From Thermus sp. JCM 17653 (GTDB taxonomy: Bacteria > Deinococcota > Deinococci > Deinococcales > Thermaceae), in assembly GCA_001311585.1 (NCBI GenBank), contig BBBN01000042.1, forward strand, positions 1 through 10,300: DNA of 10,300 nt, written 5' to 3'. Both the position numbers and the translations under genes were made by a program. A model generated the notes under the pieces. It was not told the DNA's origin. It was given only the letters and a program-made list of their open reading frames with translations, and made no database searches. Below, one piece after another: positions 1-7,325 of the stretch. Position 1 is the stretch's first letter. Every line of letters begins with the position of its first letter.

Positions 1-559
1 CCTCGGGGCGGGCCCTCAGGGGGGTGTCCGGCACGCCGTTCCAGACGACCCCCAGCTTTTCCCAAGGGACCACCCGATGGCGGAGGGCGAGGTCCCGGTC
101 GTAGTAGGACACGGCGATCACCCGGTCCCCGAGCTTTCCTGCCAGGCGCTCCATGAGGAGGGCGAGCCGCTTCCTCCCTTCGGGCACCCCCTCGGTGAAG
201 GCCCAGCCGTGGGCGGTGTAGACGCTCTTCACGCCCAAGGCCCTCGCCGCAAGCCGCCCCAGGAACCCCGCCTTGGAGGAGTGGGCGTGGAGAAGGTGGG
301 GCCGCACCCTGCGGAGCAAGGCCACCACCTCAAAGAGGCCAAGGAGGTCCTTCACGGGGTGCACGGGCTGGACCAGCCCCTTGAGGAGGTGAACCTCCAC
401 CCCAAGCTTCCTCGCCTCCTCTATGAGAAACCCGTCCCGGTCCTCCCCCACCCCGAGGTGGACCTCGGCCTGGTCCCTAAAAGCCCGTAGGAGCTCCAGG
501 ACATGCACCTGGGCCCCACCAGGCTCAGCGCGGGTGATGAGGTAGAGAAGGCGCCTCAT
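1..559 (-). CDS. GT4-family glycosyltransferase, N-terminal part (runs off left edge)
   Basis: This is the N-terminal 186 codons of a GT-B fold glycosyltransferase that continues beyond base 1. Such enzymes move a sugar from a nucleotide sugar onto a lipid-linked acceptor at the inner face of the cytoplasmic membrane. The protein begins MRRLLYLITRAEPGGAQ, the usual first strand and glycine-rich loop of the GT4 acceptor domain. It continues with HAHSSKAGFLGRLAAR and YTAHGWAF, both typical of EpsD/WcaL-like GT4 enzymes, and VIAVSYYDRD. The donor domain with the EX7E motif would lie outside the window. The ATG at 559-557 was chosen because the frame is closed by the TGA of the upstream wzy only 6 bases before it, and a GGAAGG lies 11 bases upstream. 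The gene is GC-rich, unlike its AT-rich upstream neighbour wzy. The exact sugar cannot be told from the sequence. The family call is firm. Confidence 0.88.
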   Translation of the reverse strand, partial: MRRLLYLITRAEPGGAQVHVLELLRAFRDQAEVHLGVGEDRDGFLIEEARKLGVEVHLLKGLVQPVHPVKDLLGLFEVVALLRRVRPHLLHAHSSKAGFLGRLAARALGVKSVYTAHGWAFTEGVPEGRKRLALLMERLAGKLGDRVIAVSYYDRDLALRHRVVPWEKLGVVWNGVPDTPLRARPE

Positions 560-565
560 CGTCGC

Positions 566-1927
566 TCATACCTTCCATGGATGGAAGTTCTCAAACTTAA
601 GGATGATAAGACGCCCACAAAAAAAACCAATAAGCAAATACGCTAAAGCCCATTGCACAATCCCACTTACCTCGCCTGTCGGAATCCCCGTCTGAAACGC
701 GGCGAAAACGCCATACATCCTTGTCGTTGTTAAGAAGGAGAGGGTCCATAACCACCGATCCAACCACGCCCCGAGCATGCCGGCTAGTGGGAGCAAAACA
801 AAGCCTAACAGTCCAAAGTTCAAATAAGCTTCCTGAGCCAGGGTGACGTTAAACCCAAAACTTTTTTTCCCAGTACACATTTCCCCAATAGTATGCGTTG
901 AGTTCGTCTACGGCGCTAAGCAAACCGTACTCCAAACGGAGACTGGGCGGAAAGAAGCGCAAGGGAACTGCCAGAAAGGTGCTACCTCCTTTATAGCCGT
1001 TGTCAGCGATATAAGACAACACGATAGGCCAAACATCCGCCGTGTCAAAATTGGGGGAATATAGAAAATGACGCTGTAAGAAGGGTGGTTGCTCCTCAAT
1101 ATTTACAGGGGCTGAAGGCGCTGTGCCAGATAGTAGGTTTACGATAAACTGAGCGGTCGGGCGAATTTGGGTGAGGAGCACCAAGGAAAGCAAAGCTACT
1201 AGCACCAGCTTGGTGTAGCCCCATTTGTGTAAGCGAGCCACAAAGAACAAAGTTACCAAAAGGGCTACAAGCACAAACCCTCTTTGGTATAGAACAACTA
1301 AAGCAATTGCTGATGTTAGGCTGACCAAAAGCAAAAACAAAAAAAACCAACAAAATATTTGGGTCGCGGTGGCTTCACCTCCCGGAACGCAAAAAAAGAT
1401 AAGCAAAGCGCTCGAGGCAAGGGTGAAGCTAAAAGGTATGACGGCAAGAGGGAAAAGAACCTTCCCGAAGGGAACCACACGTGTAATCGCCTCACTCCGG
1501 GCATTAGGTAACCACGCACCGCCGGAGAGAAAGTGGATGAGCGCTAAAGCTGTTAAGCCCAAGCCAAAGCTCATCCAAGTTCCTTTAAGAAGAGAACTCC
1601 TAGAGTACTGGTAGGGCTGGCTTGCTTTGGGATGACGCCAAGCGTAAACAGCTAGATACCCTAGAGCTACCAAGACGTTGGCCAAAAGGTTGAGAAATAG
1701 ACCCTCGTTGTAGAAGGCCAAAGGCCCTCCGTAGAGAGAGAATCCTCCGTCGGCAGCGCTCAGGATGGGGCGTAGGACGAAGGCTACGGCTTGCGTCGCC
1801 AAAAAGAGGTGAAACAAGGTAAAAGCGGGGCGAAAAGTGAGTATCAGGGAAAAAAAGATACAAAAAAAGCGTGTAGACTGGCCAGAACTATGGTGAGACT
1901 CGGTGAGCTCCAGCTCAGATCCTCCAC
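566..1927 (-). pseudogene. wzy: Wzy-type oligosaccharide repeat-unit polymerase, frameshifted
   Basis: This is a polytopic inner-membrane protein that would polymerise lipid-linked repeat units in the periplasm. The main frame has many hydrophobic segments. The late periplasmic part carries DVWPIVLSYI, GGSTFLAVPLRFFPPS and VDELNAYYWG, followed by QEAYLNFGLLGF, matching the D-W, G-T-F, P-R and E-A-Y-L-N-F-G pattern of O-antigen polymerases. The frame breaks at an A7 run (862-868), ending in WEKKFWV-stop. Removing one A gives YWEKSFGFNVTLAQEAYLNFG and continues to the TGA at 566. At the 5' end the main frame extends to an ATG at 1958 but gives a non-hydrophobic leader inside the upstream gene. 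A GTG at 1927, three bases after that gene's stop and preceded by GGAGG, gives VEDLSWSSPSLTIVLASLHAFF. It joins the main frame if one T is added to a T7 run (1862-1868 or 1850-1856). Corrected length is about 453 residues, normal for Wzy. Base composition is strongly AT-rich. Confidence 0.85.
572..587 (-). repeat. Small hairpin covering the ribosome binding site of the leftmost glycosyltransferase
   Basis: On the minus strand CTTCCA, a TCCA loop and TGGAAG form a perfect 6-bp stem (7 bp if the loop is two bases). It lies in the last codons of wzy, and its 3' arm contains the GGAAG that would be the Shine-Dalgarno for the ATG at 559. Ribosomes finishing wzy would melt it, so it may couple translation of the two genes. 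Chance occurrence is possible. Confidence 0.35.
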
Positions 1928-1930
1928 TTC

Positions 1931-3001
1931 TCAGACACCTCCGCGTCCCACCAACCATGCGAAAAAGCGGGGAGCAAGCGCATCAAAGCTTAGCTCAAGT
2001 AAAACCTCGCCAAAAGCCCTCTCCTTCTGGTCCTTATGGGGCTCTAGGGGTAGCAAAGCCTGTGCCAAGGCTTCAGGATTATTGGGAGGCACTAGAATTC
2101 CTCCTACACGGGGAACATCCTCCACAAAAGCGCCCACCGCCGAAGCCACCACCGCAAGGCCAAAGGCAGCCCCGATGAGGGGCAAGGACGATTGCGTGGC
2201 CTGGCGATAAGGAAGGACAAGGACCGATGCCCTTTGGAAAAATAGGGCAGCTTCCTCATCGGGTACGTAGCGGTTATGAACCTCAAACCATGAGGGGTGT
2301 TCCCTCATCGCCTCCCTTAAAATAAGGGGTAACCGCCCCGGACCTGCAATGAGCGCCCTCCTTCGCCCTCCCAAAGCCAATATGGCCCTCACCAGGACAT
2401 CCACGCCCTTATATGCTTCAAGGCGTCCAAAGAAAAGGACAAGATCCTCTTCGCGCTGAACGTTCGGCTTCGCGTGACGAAGAAACCGATCCGCAAAGCT
2501 ACCGTGGGGAATCACCACGACATCACGGGCTCCAAGTTGACGTGCCTTGTCCACGAACACATGTGAGTGCACGTGTACGCTTGTAGCAAGGGGGACAACC
2601 CAGCGACGCAAAAGGGCGTTGGCAGCCTCCCAAACGTTTCCCGGGTGGGGATCGGGGTCGTGAAGGGTGAGAAAAAGCGGGATACCCTCTTCCGTAGCCC
2701 ACCTAGACAGCAATAGGGCCCAAGGATACCCTTCCCCATTGAAAAGGTAGAGGCGATCTGGCTTCTCGGAAAGGATCTTTCGCCAGAGTGCCCGGGCCTG
2801 ACCGAGATCCAAAAACCGCTTTAAGGTCTCGGCTTTAGACGTTCCTGAGGGAAATCGGACCACCTTAGTCGGGACGGCCTCCTTAAAGTGTTCTGGCACA
2901 AAAAGGGTAAGATTCAAGTATTCGGATAGGGGGGGCACCAACGCCTCCAAATACTGACCCATGGCGCCCCTTACAGAAAAAGCTAACAACGCGACCTTCA
3001 C
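1931..3001 (-). CDS. GT4-family glycosyltransferase (GT1 of the cluster)
   Basis: An intact GT-B glycosyltransferase of 356 residues, probably adding one sugar to the lipid-linked repeat unit. It starts VKVALLAFSVRGAMGQYLEA. The linker region has the acceptor-side motif LTLHDPDPHPGN (about 111-122) and VVVIPHGSF (about 161-169). The donor domain has FFGRLEAYKGVDVL (about 190-203) and ALIAGPG. The usual EX7E catalytic motif is degenerate: the segment is LPYRQATQSSLPLIGAAFG, as in GT4 subgroups with a Y-x-x-A-T-Q-S pattern. The GTG at 3001 was chosen because its GTGA overlaps the stop of the upstream gene, AAGGAG lies 8 bases upstream, and the protein then starts at the first beta strand. A longer frame to 3052 would add only a polar leader overlapping the neighbour. 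The donor and acceptor are unknown. Confidence 0.88.
   Translation of the reverse strand: MKVALLAFSVRGAMGQYLEALVPPLSEYLNLTLFVPEHFKEAVPTKVVRFPSGTSKAETLKRFLDLGQARALWRKILSEKPDRLYLFNGEGYPWALLLSRWATEEGIPLFLTLHDPDPHPGNVWEAANALLRRWVVPLATSVHVHSHVFVDKARQLGARDVVVIPHGSFADRFLRHAKPNVQREEDLVLFFGRLEAYKGVDVLVRAILALGGRRRALIAGPGRLPLILREAMREHPSWFEVHNRYVPDEEAALFFQRASVLVLPYRQATQSSLPLIGAAFGLAVVASAVGAFVEDVPRVGGILVPPNNPEALAQALLPLEPHKDQKERAFGEVLLELSFDALAPRFFAWLVGRGGV
1938..1942 (-). promoter_or_regulatory. Ribosome binding site for wzy
   Basis: A GGAGG read on the minus strand stands 10 bases before the GTG at 1927 and lies in the last codons of the preceding glycosyltransferase. It supports the GTG start over the ATG at 1958, which would overlap the upstream gene by 28 bases. 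The choice matters because the GTG frame needs a one-base correction downstream to join the rest of wzy. Confidence 0.45.
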
Positions 3002-4020
3002 CCTATCAGCTCCTTGTAAATAGCCTCGAGGCGCTCCCCTACCCGATCCCACGTGAGCTCTCTCCGGACAAACTCCACCGCACCTGGCTTAGGGCCCCTC
3101 TCGTAGGCGTCCAAAACCGCTTTTCTTATGGATCGCTCAGAAAAGGGATCGCAGTAGTACACCTTCTCGCCAAGCACATCATAGAGCGGCGGGTACCGCC
3201 CGGAAACAGCCGCTGTACCTGCTGCAAGAGCTTCCAAATTGACTAATCCAAAGGACTCTGAGGCGCTAGGTAGAACGTGGACCCTCGCAGCTTTATATGC
3301 CGAAGCCAAGAGAGGATCCCCGTAATCCACGGGCCCAAGATACGTCACCCAATCGGAATTCGCCTGAACGAGACGCAAGAACTCCTGCGTTCCTTCCGGA
3401 TCCCCTGGGTCAAGAGGACCGATAAACACAAGCTTTAGCCCCGTTCCCTTGAGTGCCCGTATAAGGCGCACTTGGCCCTTGGCTCTACTAATGCGGCTCA
3501 CCTGTAAGACAAAGTTCTCCAAGCCGTACTTGGAAACGAAAAGGGTCCTATCCGCCTTGGTGAAATAGTCGGCATCCACTCCGTGGGGGACGATCTTTAT
3601 CTTTTCTTGCGGAACACCGAAGAAACTTTGCAACTGGTGCGCCTCCGAAGCCGATCCTGCCACAACGACATCGGCGTTTTTGTAAATGCTTGCTCTGAGC
3701 CCGTAAACCGTGGGGACGGGAGCTAGACGATCTAACAAGGCTAAAGCCTTCCATTGCCAGGCGGGCTTGGTAGAGTAGGCGATGGCCGAAACGACCACGG
3801 GCACTCCTAAAGACTTCAGAGTGCTTACGAAGCTGGACACCTCGTAAGTGGACCCAAAGACATGGAAGAGGTCGTAGTCTTTCCGTCGCGACCAGGGATT
3901 GAAGAGCTCTACCTCTACCCCCCTCTTTTCAAGGGCCTCTTTTGTCTTGATGAGCTGGGTCTCCCCACCGCCCGGGCTCCAAAGAGTTCTAGGAAAGAAT
4001 AAGAAGAAGGCTACTTTCAC
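2998..4020 (-). CDS. GT4-family glycosyltransferase (GT2 of the cluster)
   Basis: An intact 340-residue GT-B glycosyltransferase. The N-terminus MKVAFFLFFP is followed by the glycine loop SPGGGETQL (about 15-23). DVVVAGSASEAHQL (about 117-130) and KIVPHGVDADYF (about 142-153) mark the domain junction. VLQVSRISRAKGQ (about 181-193) opens the donor domain, and SESFGLVNLEALAAG carries a clear EX7E motif with the two glutamates near residues 255 and 263. The family is retaining and uses nucleotide sugars; the particular sugar cannot be read off. The start is a GTG whose GTGA overlaps the TGA of the upstream glycosyltransferase, and its own stop overlaps the GTG of the next gene, so it is tightly coupled on both sides. 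G+C is clearly lower than in manC. No lesion is seen. Confidence 0.93.
   Translation of the reverse strand: MKVAFFLFFPRTLWSPGGGETQLIKTKEALEKRGVEVELFNPWSRRKDYDLFHVFGSTYEVSSFVSTLKSLGVPVVVSAIAYSTKPAWQWKALALLDRLAPVPTVYGLRASIYKNADVVVAGSASEAHQLQSFFGVPQEKIKIVPHGVDADYFTKADRTLFVSKYGLENFVLQVSRISRAKGQVRLIRALKGTGLKLVFIGPLDPGDPEGTQEFLRLVQANSDWVTYLGPVDYGDPLLASAYKAARVHVLPSASESFGLVNLEALAAGTAAVSGRYPPLYDVLGEKVYYCDPFSERSIRKAVLDAYERGPKPGAVEFVRRELTWDRVGERLEAIYKELIG
3010..3015 (-). promoter_or_regulatory. Ribosome binding site for GT1
   Basis: AAGGAG on the minus strand lies 8 bases before the GTG at 3001 and inside the last codons of the upstream glycosyltransferase. It decides the GTG start and implies coupled translation through the GTGA stop/start overlap. 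Confidence 0.6.
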
Positions 4021-5060
4021 AGTTCGTCCTCCCTAGAACTCAAAGCGCGTTTGTAAGCATTTAAAGTTTGCTCAGCTGCCTTTCTCCAAGTGTAATGCCT
4101 AGCGATAAACTCGCTCGCACCCTTTGCGTCCCGAGGCGCATTGAGGGCCAACTCAAGTGCCCGACGGATCGACTTCAAATCCTTCGGATTGGCTACCAAG
4201 CGTGTTGCCCAAGATACTCCAATACAGGTGGTGACGAACTCACGACCAGGTTGGCCCCATTGAGTCCAGCTTCCAGTGAGGCTATGCCCGGTGTTTCAAC
4301 GAAGCTAACCAGGGCGTGTACGTGGGAGGCTGCATAAGCATCTGCCAAAATTTCATGTGGGAGATGTCCTAGATGTTTTAAAAACATCCTTTTTCTGCGA
4401 GCCAAACTCTCTATTCTTTGCCAGTAGGCCCGGTCGATGACAGAACCAATTAGGACTAATGGAACGCCAAGGTCAGCGGCCACCTCAACCAAACGAAGCG
4501 TGTTCTTGTTGCTATTTATCAGGGCTACAGAAAGGACAAATGGCTCGTTAACCGGAAGCTCAGACAAATATTTCCTTCTGAACCCATCGGGATCCTTCCC
4601 CAAAAAGTCCGGATTTACAGCATTTGGAACAACTACGAACCGACTGTCCGGCAGGCCAAATAACCTACCCAGCAAGTTGGCCTCGGCTTTTGAATTTGGC
4701 AACAGCAAATCTGCTTCCCTGAGTAGCCTTAAGCGCCAAGATGTCTGCGTGAACGGAACTCTGCTAAGAAGGCGATGCGCAACTTGTTTCATTCGCCCTT
4801 GGGGGTAGAAAATCGTAGATACAACATAGGGATAACCCAGTTTTTTTTACAAACATTGCTAGTTGCCCCAAAGGAAAATCCGACGAAAAGACGTGGAAAA
4901 TATCCCCTAATCGTTGCGTTGCGTAATTTTTAGCTGGATCCCAAAAGCATACCTCAATGCCAAGTTCTTCTAAGAATCTTTTAGTTTCCAAAACCTGGCG
5001 TACAGCCCCTCCAGGCGGTAAAAAGGAAAATGGAAAGGAAGGCACGAAAATTACCTTCAC
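4017..5060 (-). pseudogene. GT4-family glycosyltransferase (GT3), two frameshifts
   Basis: A glycosyltransferase read in three pieces. The first frame (from GTG 5060) holds VKVIFVPSFPFSFLPPGGAV, with the glycine loop, and GDIFHVFSSDFPLGQLAMF. It breaks at an A8 run (4841-4848): removing one A changes the text to FVKKLGYPYVVSTIFYPQGR and flows into the second frame. The second frame carries LLLPNSKAEANLLGRLFG, FVVVPNAVNPDF and the donor-domain EX7E motif ETPGIASLE. It stops at EYLGQHAW-stop. Adding one G at 4196-4197 gives HAWVANPKDLKSIRRALELA, the normal end of such proteins, and continues to the TGA at 4017. The corrected length is 347 residues, usual for the family. Both ends overlap their neighbours by GTGA. 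As written it would not make an active enzyme. A sequence error is more likely than true decay, since the rest of the protein is well preserved. Confidence 0.88.
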
Positions 5061-6333
5061 GGTTCACCCTCCCGCACTTGCTTAAGTATAAGCCAGGACC
5101 AGAGCATGCCTGAAACTGCCCAAAGCTCCACCACTACCGAAACCCAGGGCAAGGCCATCACTCCAAACCGAGGAAGCGCACCAAGGGCAAGCACCACGTT
5201 CAGCACACCCGCCGAAAGAAAAGTGACTAAGAAGGGGCGATCTAAACCCATAGGCAGAAGAAGCTGCGCACCTACGAAGCTAGAGAGGGCGTTAAGGACA
5301 AGGAAGAGGGAAAGCACCCTCACCATGGGCACTGCCCCTTCAAAGCCGGGGCCCAAAAACCAGGGGACCAAAAGGGGTGCGAGGAAGAAAAGGAGCCCCC
5401 CCACGAGGCCACCCGTTCCTAGGGTAAGCAGGAAAGCCTGAAGGAGCCAGCGCCAAGCCTCGGGCTTCCTCTGCGCAAAAGCAAAGCTCAGCCGGGGAAA
5501 GAAGAGGCGGGTAACAGGTGACCAGAGGTTGACGAGCGGCCGGACCAGTCGCTCCGCCGCCGCGTATTGGCCCACCTGAGCGGGCGGCACAAAAAGGCTC
5601 GCCAGGGTCACGTTGAGGCTGGTGTAGAGCAAATTGGCGAGGTTGTACAGGGAGAAGGCGAATCCCTTGCGCAACCAGACAAACCCCCCCACTAGGCCGG
5701 GCCAATCCACATCTTTGCGGATCCAGCTTAGCCCCCAAAGGCGCTCAGCCAGTACGAAACGGCCTGAAGGTAGATGGGCACGGCCACGTCCTGAGGGGTC
5801 CGAACAAGCAAGAAAACCCCCAGGGTCGTCCCACCCCGTACCACTAGCTCAAGCAAGGCCACCCTGCCCATACGTTCTAGCCCTTGGAAAAACCAGAGAG
5901 GGTTAAAACCCTGCCCGATGGCTCCAAGAAGGGCTCCCAGGATCAGGGGGGTGTCGCCCCTGAGAAGGGGAATGGCCCAACCCATCCCCACGCCCAAGGG
6001 CACAAGGGGGAGAAGAAGCAGGGCCCGTGCGTGTAGCACCCCCGCCACGATGGCCCCTAGCTCGGTGCGGTTTCCCCTACTCCTGGCCACCTCCCGAGTG
6101 GCCGTGAACTGGAAGCCGTACTCTAAAACGAGGTAGAGGTACTGTAGGAGGGCTTGCGCCAGGGCGAGCTTGCCGAACCCCTCGGGCCCCAGGATGCGGG
6201 CCAAATAGGGCAACGTGATGAGGGGGAAGAGGTAGTTGGCCGCCTGGACGGCGTAGAGGTAGAAAAGGTTACGCATGGTGGGACTTCGCCACACCCGTTC
6301 CACTTTGGTCCACAGGCGAGAGGGCAGGTCCAT
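5057..6333 (-). pseudogene. wzx: Wzx-type polysaccharide flippase, one frameshift
   Basis: A polytopic membrane protein of the MOP/PST family that would flip the lipid-linked repeat unit across the cytoplasmic membrane. The N-terminal half has NLFYLYAVQAANYLFPLITL, PYLARILGPEGFGKLALAQA and EYGFQFTATREVARSRGN, a near-canonical Wzx opening. The C-terminal half has YNLANLLYTSLNVTLASLFV, VGQYAAAERLVRP and FFPRLSFAF, also typical. The two halves are in different frames. The first ends FGG-stop; adding one G to the G5 run (C5 on plus at 5732-5736) gives FGGLSWIRKDVDWPGL and joins the second. Corrected length is about 425 residues, normal for Wzx. The ATG at 6333 is 5 bases after the manC stop, with GGAAG just upstream. 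The stop overlaps the next glycosyltransferase start by GTGA. Confidence 0.92.
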
Positions 6334-6338
6334 GGGGG

Positions 6339-7325
6339 CTATTCTTCCGGCAACTCCCGTGTTTCCTTTAGCGCCCGGAGAACCCGCTTCAGATCCTCCA
6401 CCCGCTCCTTGCGGGCGATCAAGGTTACCTTGCCTTCCCGGACGATGAGCAGATCCTCGAGGCCGATGGTCACGATCACCTCGTCCCCCTGGGCGTAGAC
6501 GATGCTCCCCCGGGTGTCCAGACCCACGTGCCGGGCCAGGACCAGGTTCTCCCCGTCCCCCTTGAGGTGGCGCTCCAGGGCCCGCCAGTCCCCCAGGTCG
6601 TCCCAGGGAAAGGAGGCGGGGACCATAAAGGCCCGCTGGGTCTTCTCCATCAGGGCGTAGTCCAGGCTCACCTTCTCCCCACGGCCCTCCAAGACCCCTG
6701 GAGCGTGCTCCCGGAACTCCCTAAGCCACACCTGCTTCTTGGCCACGAAGATCCCGGCGTTCCAGTAGTGCCGCCCGGAGCGGAAAAGCTCCTCCGCCCG
6801 CTCCTGGGACGGCTTCTCCAGGAAGCGGCGCACCCGAAAGAGCCTCTCCCCCACCTCTTCGCCTCGCTCCAGATAGCCGTAGCCCGTGGCGGGGTAGGTG
6901 GGGGGTACCCCCAGGGTGACGATGCCCTCCAAGGACTCGGCCCCCTCCAGGGCAAGGGCCAGGTCCCGGCGGAAGGCCTCCTCGTCCCCCACGTAGTGGT
7001 CAGCGGGGAAAAAGGCCAGGGTGCCCTCGGGAAGGGCTCGTAGGGCGAAGGCCACGGCGAAGGCGGTGTCCTTGGGCTCGGGCTCCTCGAGGACATGGCC
7101 TTCCCGAAGCCAAGGAAGGTGCTCCCGCACCAGGGGCACCAGGTTCGGCGGGACCACCACGTAAACCCCCTCTTCCCCGAAGAGAGGGCGCAAGCGGTCC
7201 CCCGTGGCCTCCAAAAGGCTCTTGCTTCCGAAGAGCCGCAAGAAGGGCTTAGGCCTTTCCGGCGTGGAGAGGGGCCAGAACCTCTCCCCCTTGCCCCCGG
7301 CCAGGATGACGGCGTATCGCCTCAT
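6339..7325 (-). CDS. manC: Mannose-1-phosphate guanylyltransferase (GDP-mannose pyrophosphorylase)
   Basis: This intact 328-residue cytoplasmic enzyme joins mannose 1-phosphate and GTP to give GDP-mannose and pyrophosphate, supplying the glycosyltransferases downstream. The nucleotide-binding signature [13 protein letters not shown] is at residues 8-20, with the pyrophosphorylase P-K pair at 25-26. EPEPKDTA (81-88) corresponds to the family's KNTA region. FFPADHYV (105-112) contains the metal-binding Asp109. FLEKPS, WNAGIFV and [12 protein letters not shown] follow. The short C-terminal part resembles the beta-helix tail. There is no fused phosphomannose isomerase domain, so this is the single-function form. 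The ATG at 7325 has GGAGGGG five bases upstream, and its ATGA overlaps the stop of the phosphohexomutase. The open frame continues upstream only because the mutase gene is frameshifted into it; that extension is not real. Confidence 0.96.
   Translation of the reverse strand: MRRYAVILAGGKGERFWPLSTPERPKPFLRLFGSKSLLEATGDRLRPLFGEEGVYVVVPPNLVPLVREHLPWLREGHVLEEPEPKDTAFAVAFALRALPEGTLAFFPADHYVGDEEAFRRDLALALEGAESLEGIVTLGVPPTYPATGYGYLERGEEVGERLFRVRRFLEKPSQERAEELFRSGRHYWNAGIFVAKKQVWLREFREHAPGVLEGRGEKVSLDYALMEKTQRAFMVPASFPWDDLGDWRALERHLKGDGENLVLARHVGLDTRGSIVYAQGDEVIVTIGLEDLLIVREGKVTLIARKERVEDLKRVLRALKETRELPEE

Noticed and set aside
77..490. Plus-strand open frame opposite the leftmost glycosyltransferase
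   Set aside because: It is antisense to a gene with clear GT4 motifs and is rich in Pro, Gly, His and Glu, as expected for a shadow frame in GC-rich DNA.
1225..1614. Plus-strand Lys-rich frame opposite wzy
   Set aside because: Its lysine-rich text simply mirrors the T-rich codons of a membrane protein on the other strand; there is no ribosome binding site or motif.
3002..3052. Longer start for glycosyltransferase GT1 at the ATG 3052
   Set aside because: It adds 17 polar residues lying inside the upstream gene. The GTG at 3001 has AAGGAG at good spacing and starts directly at the first strand of the fold.
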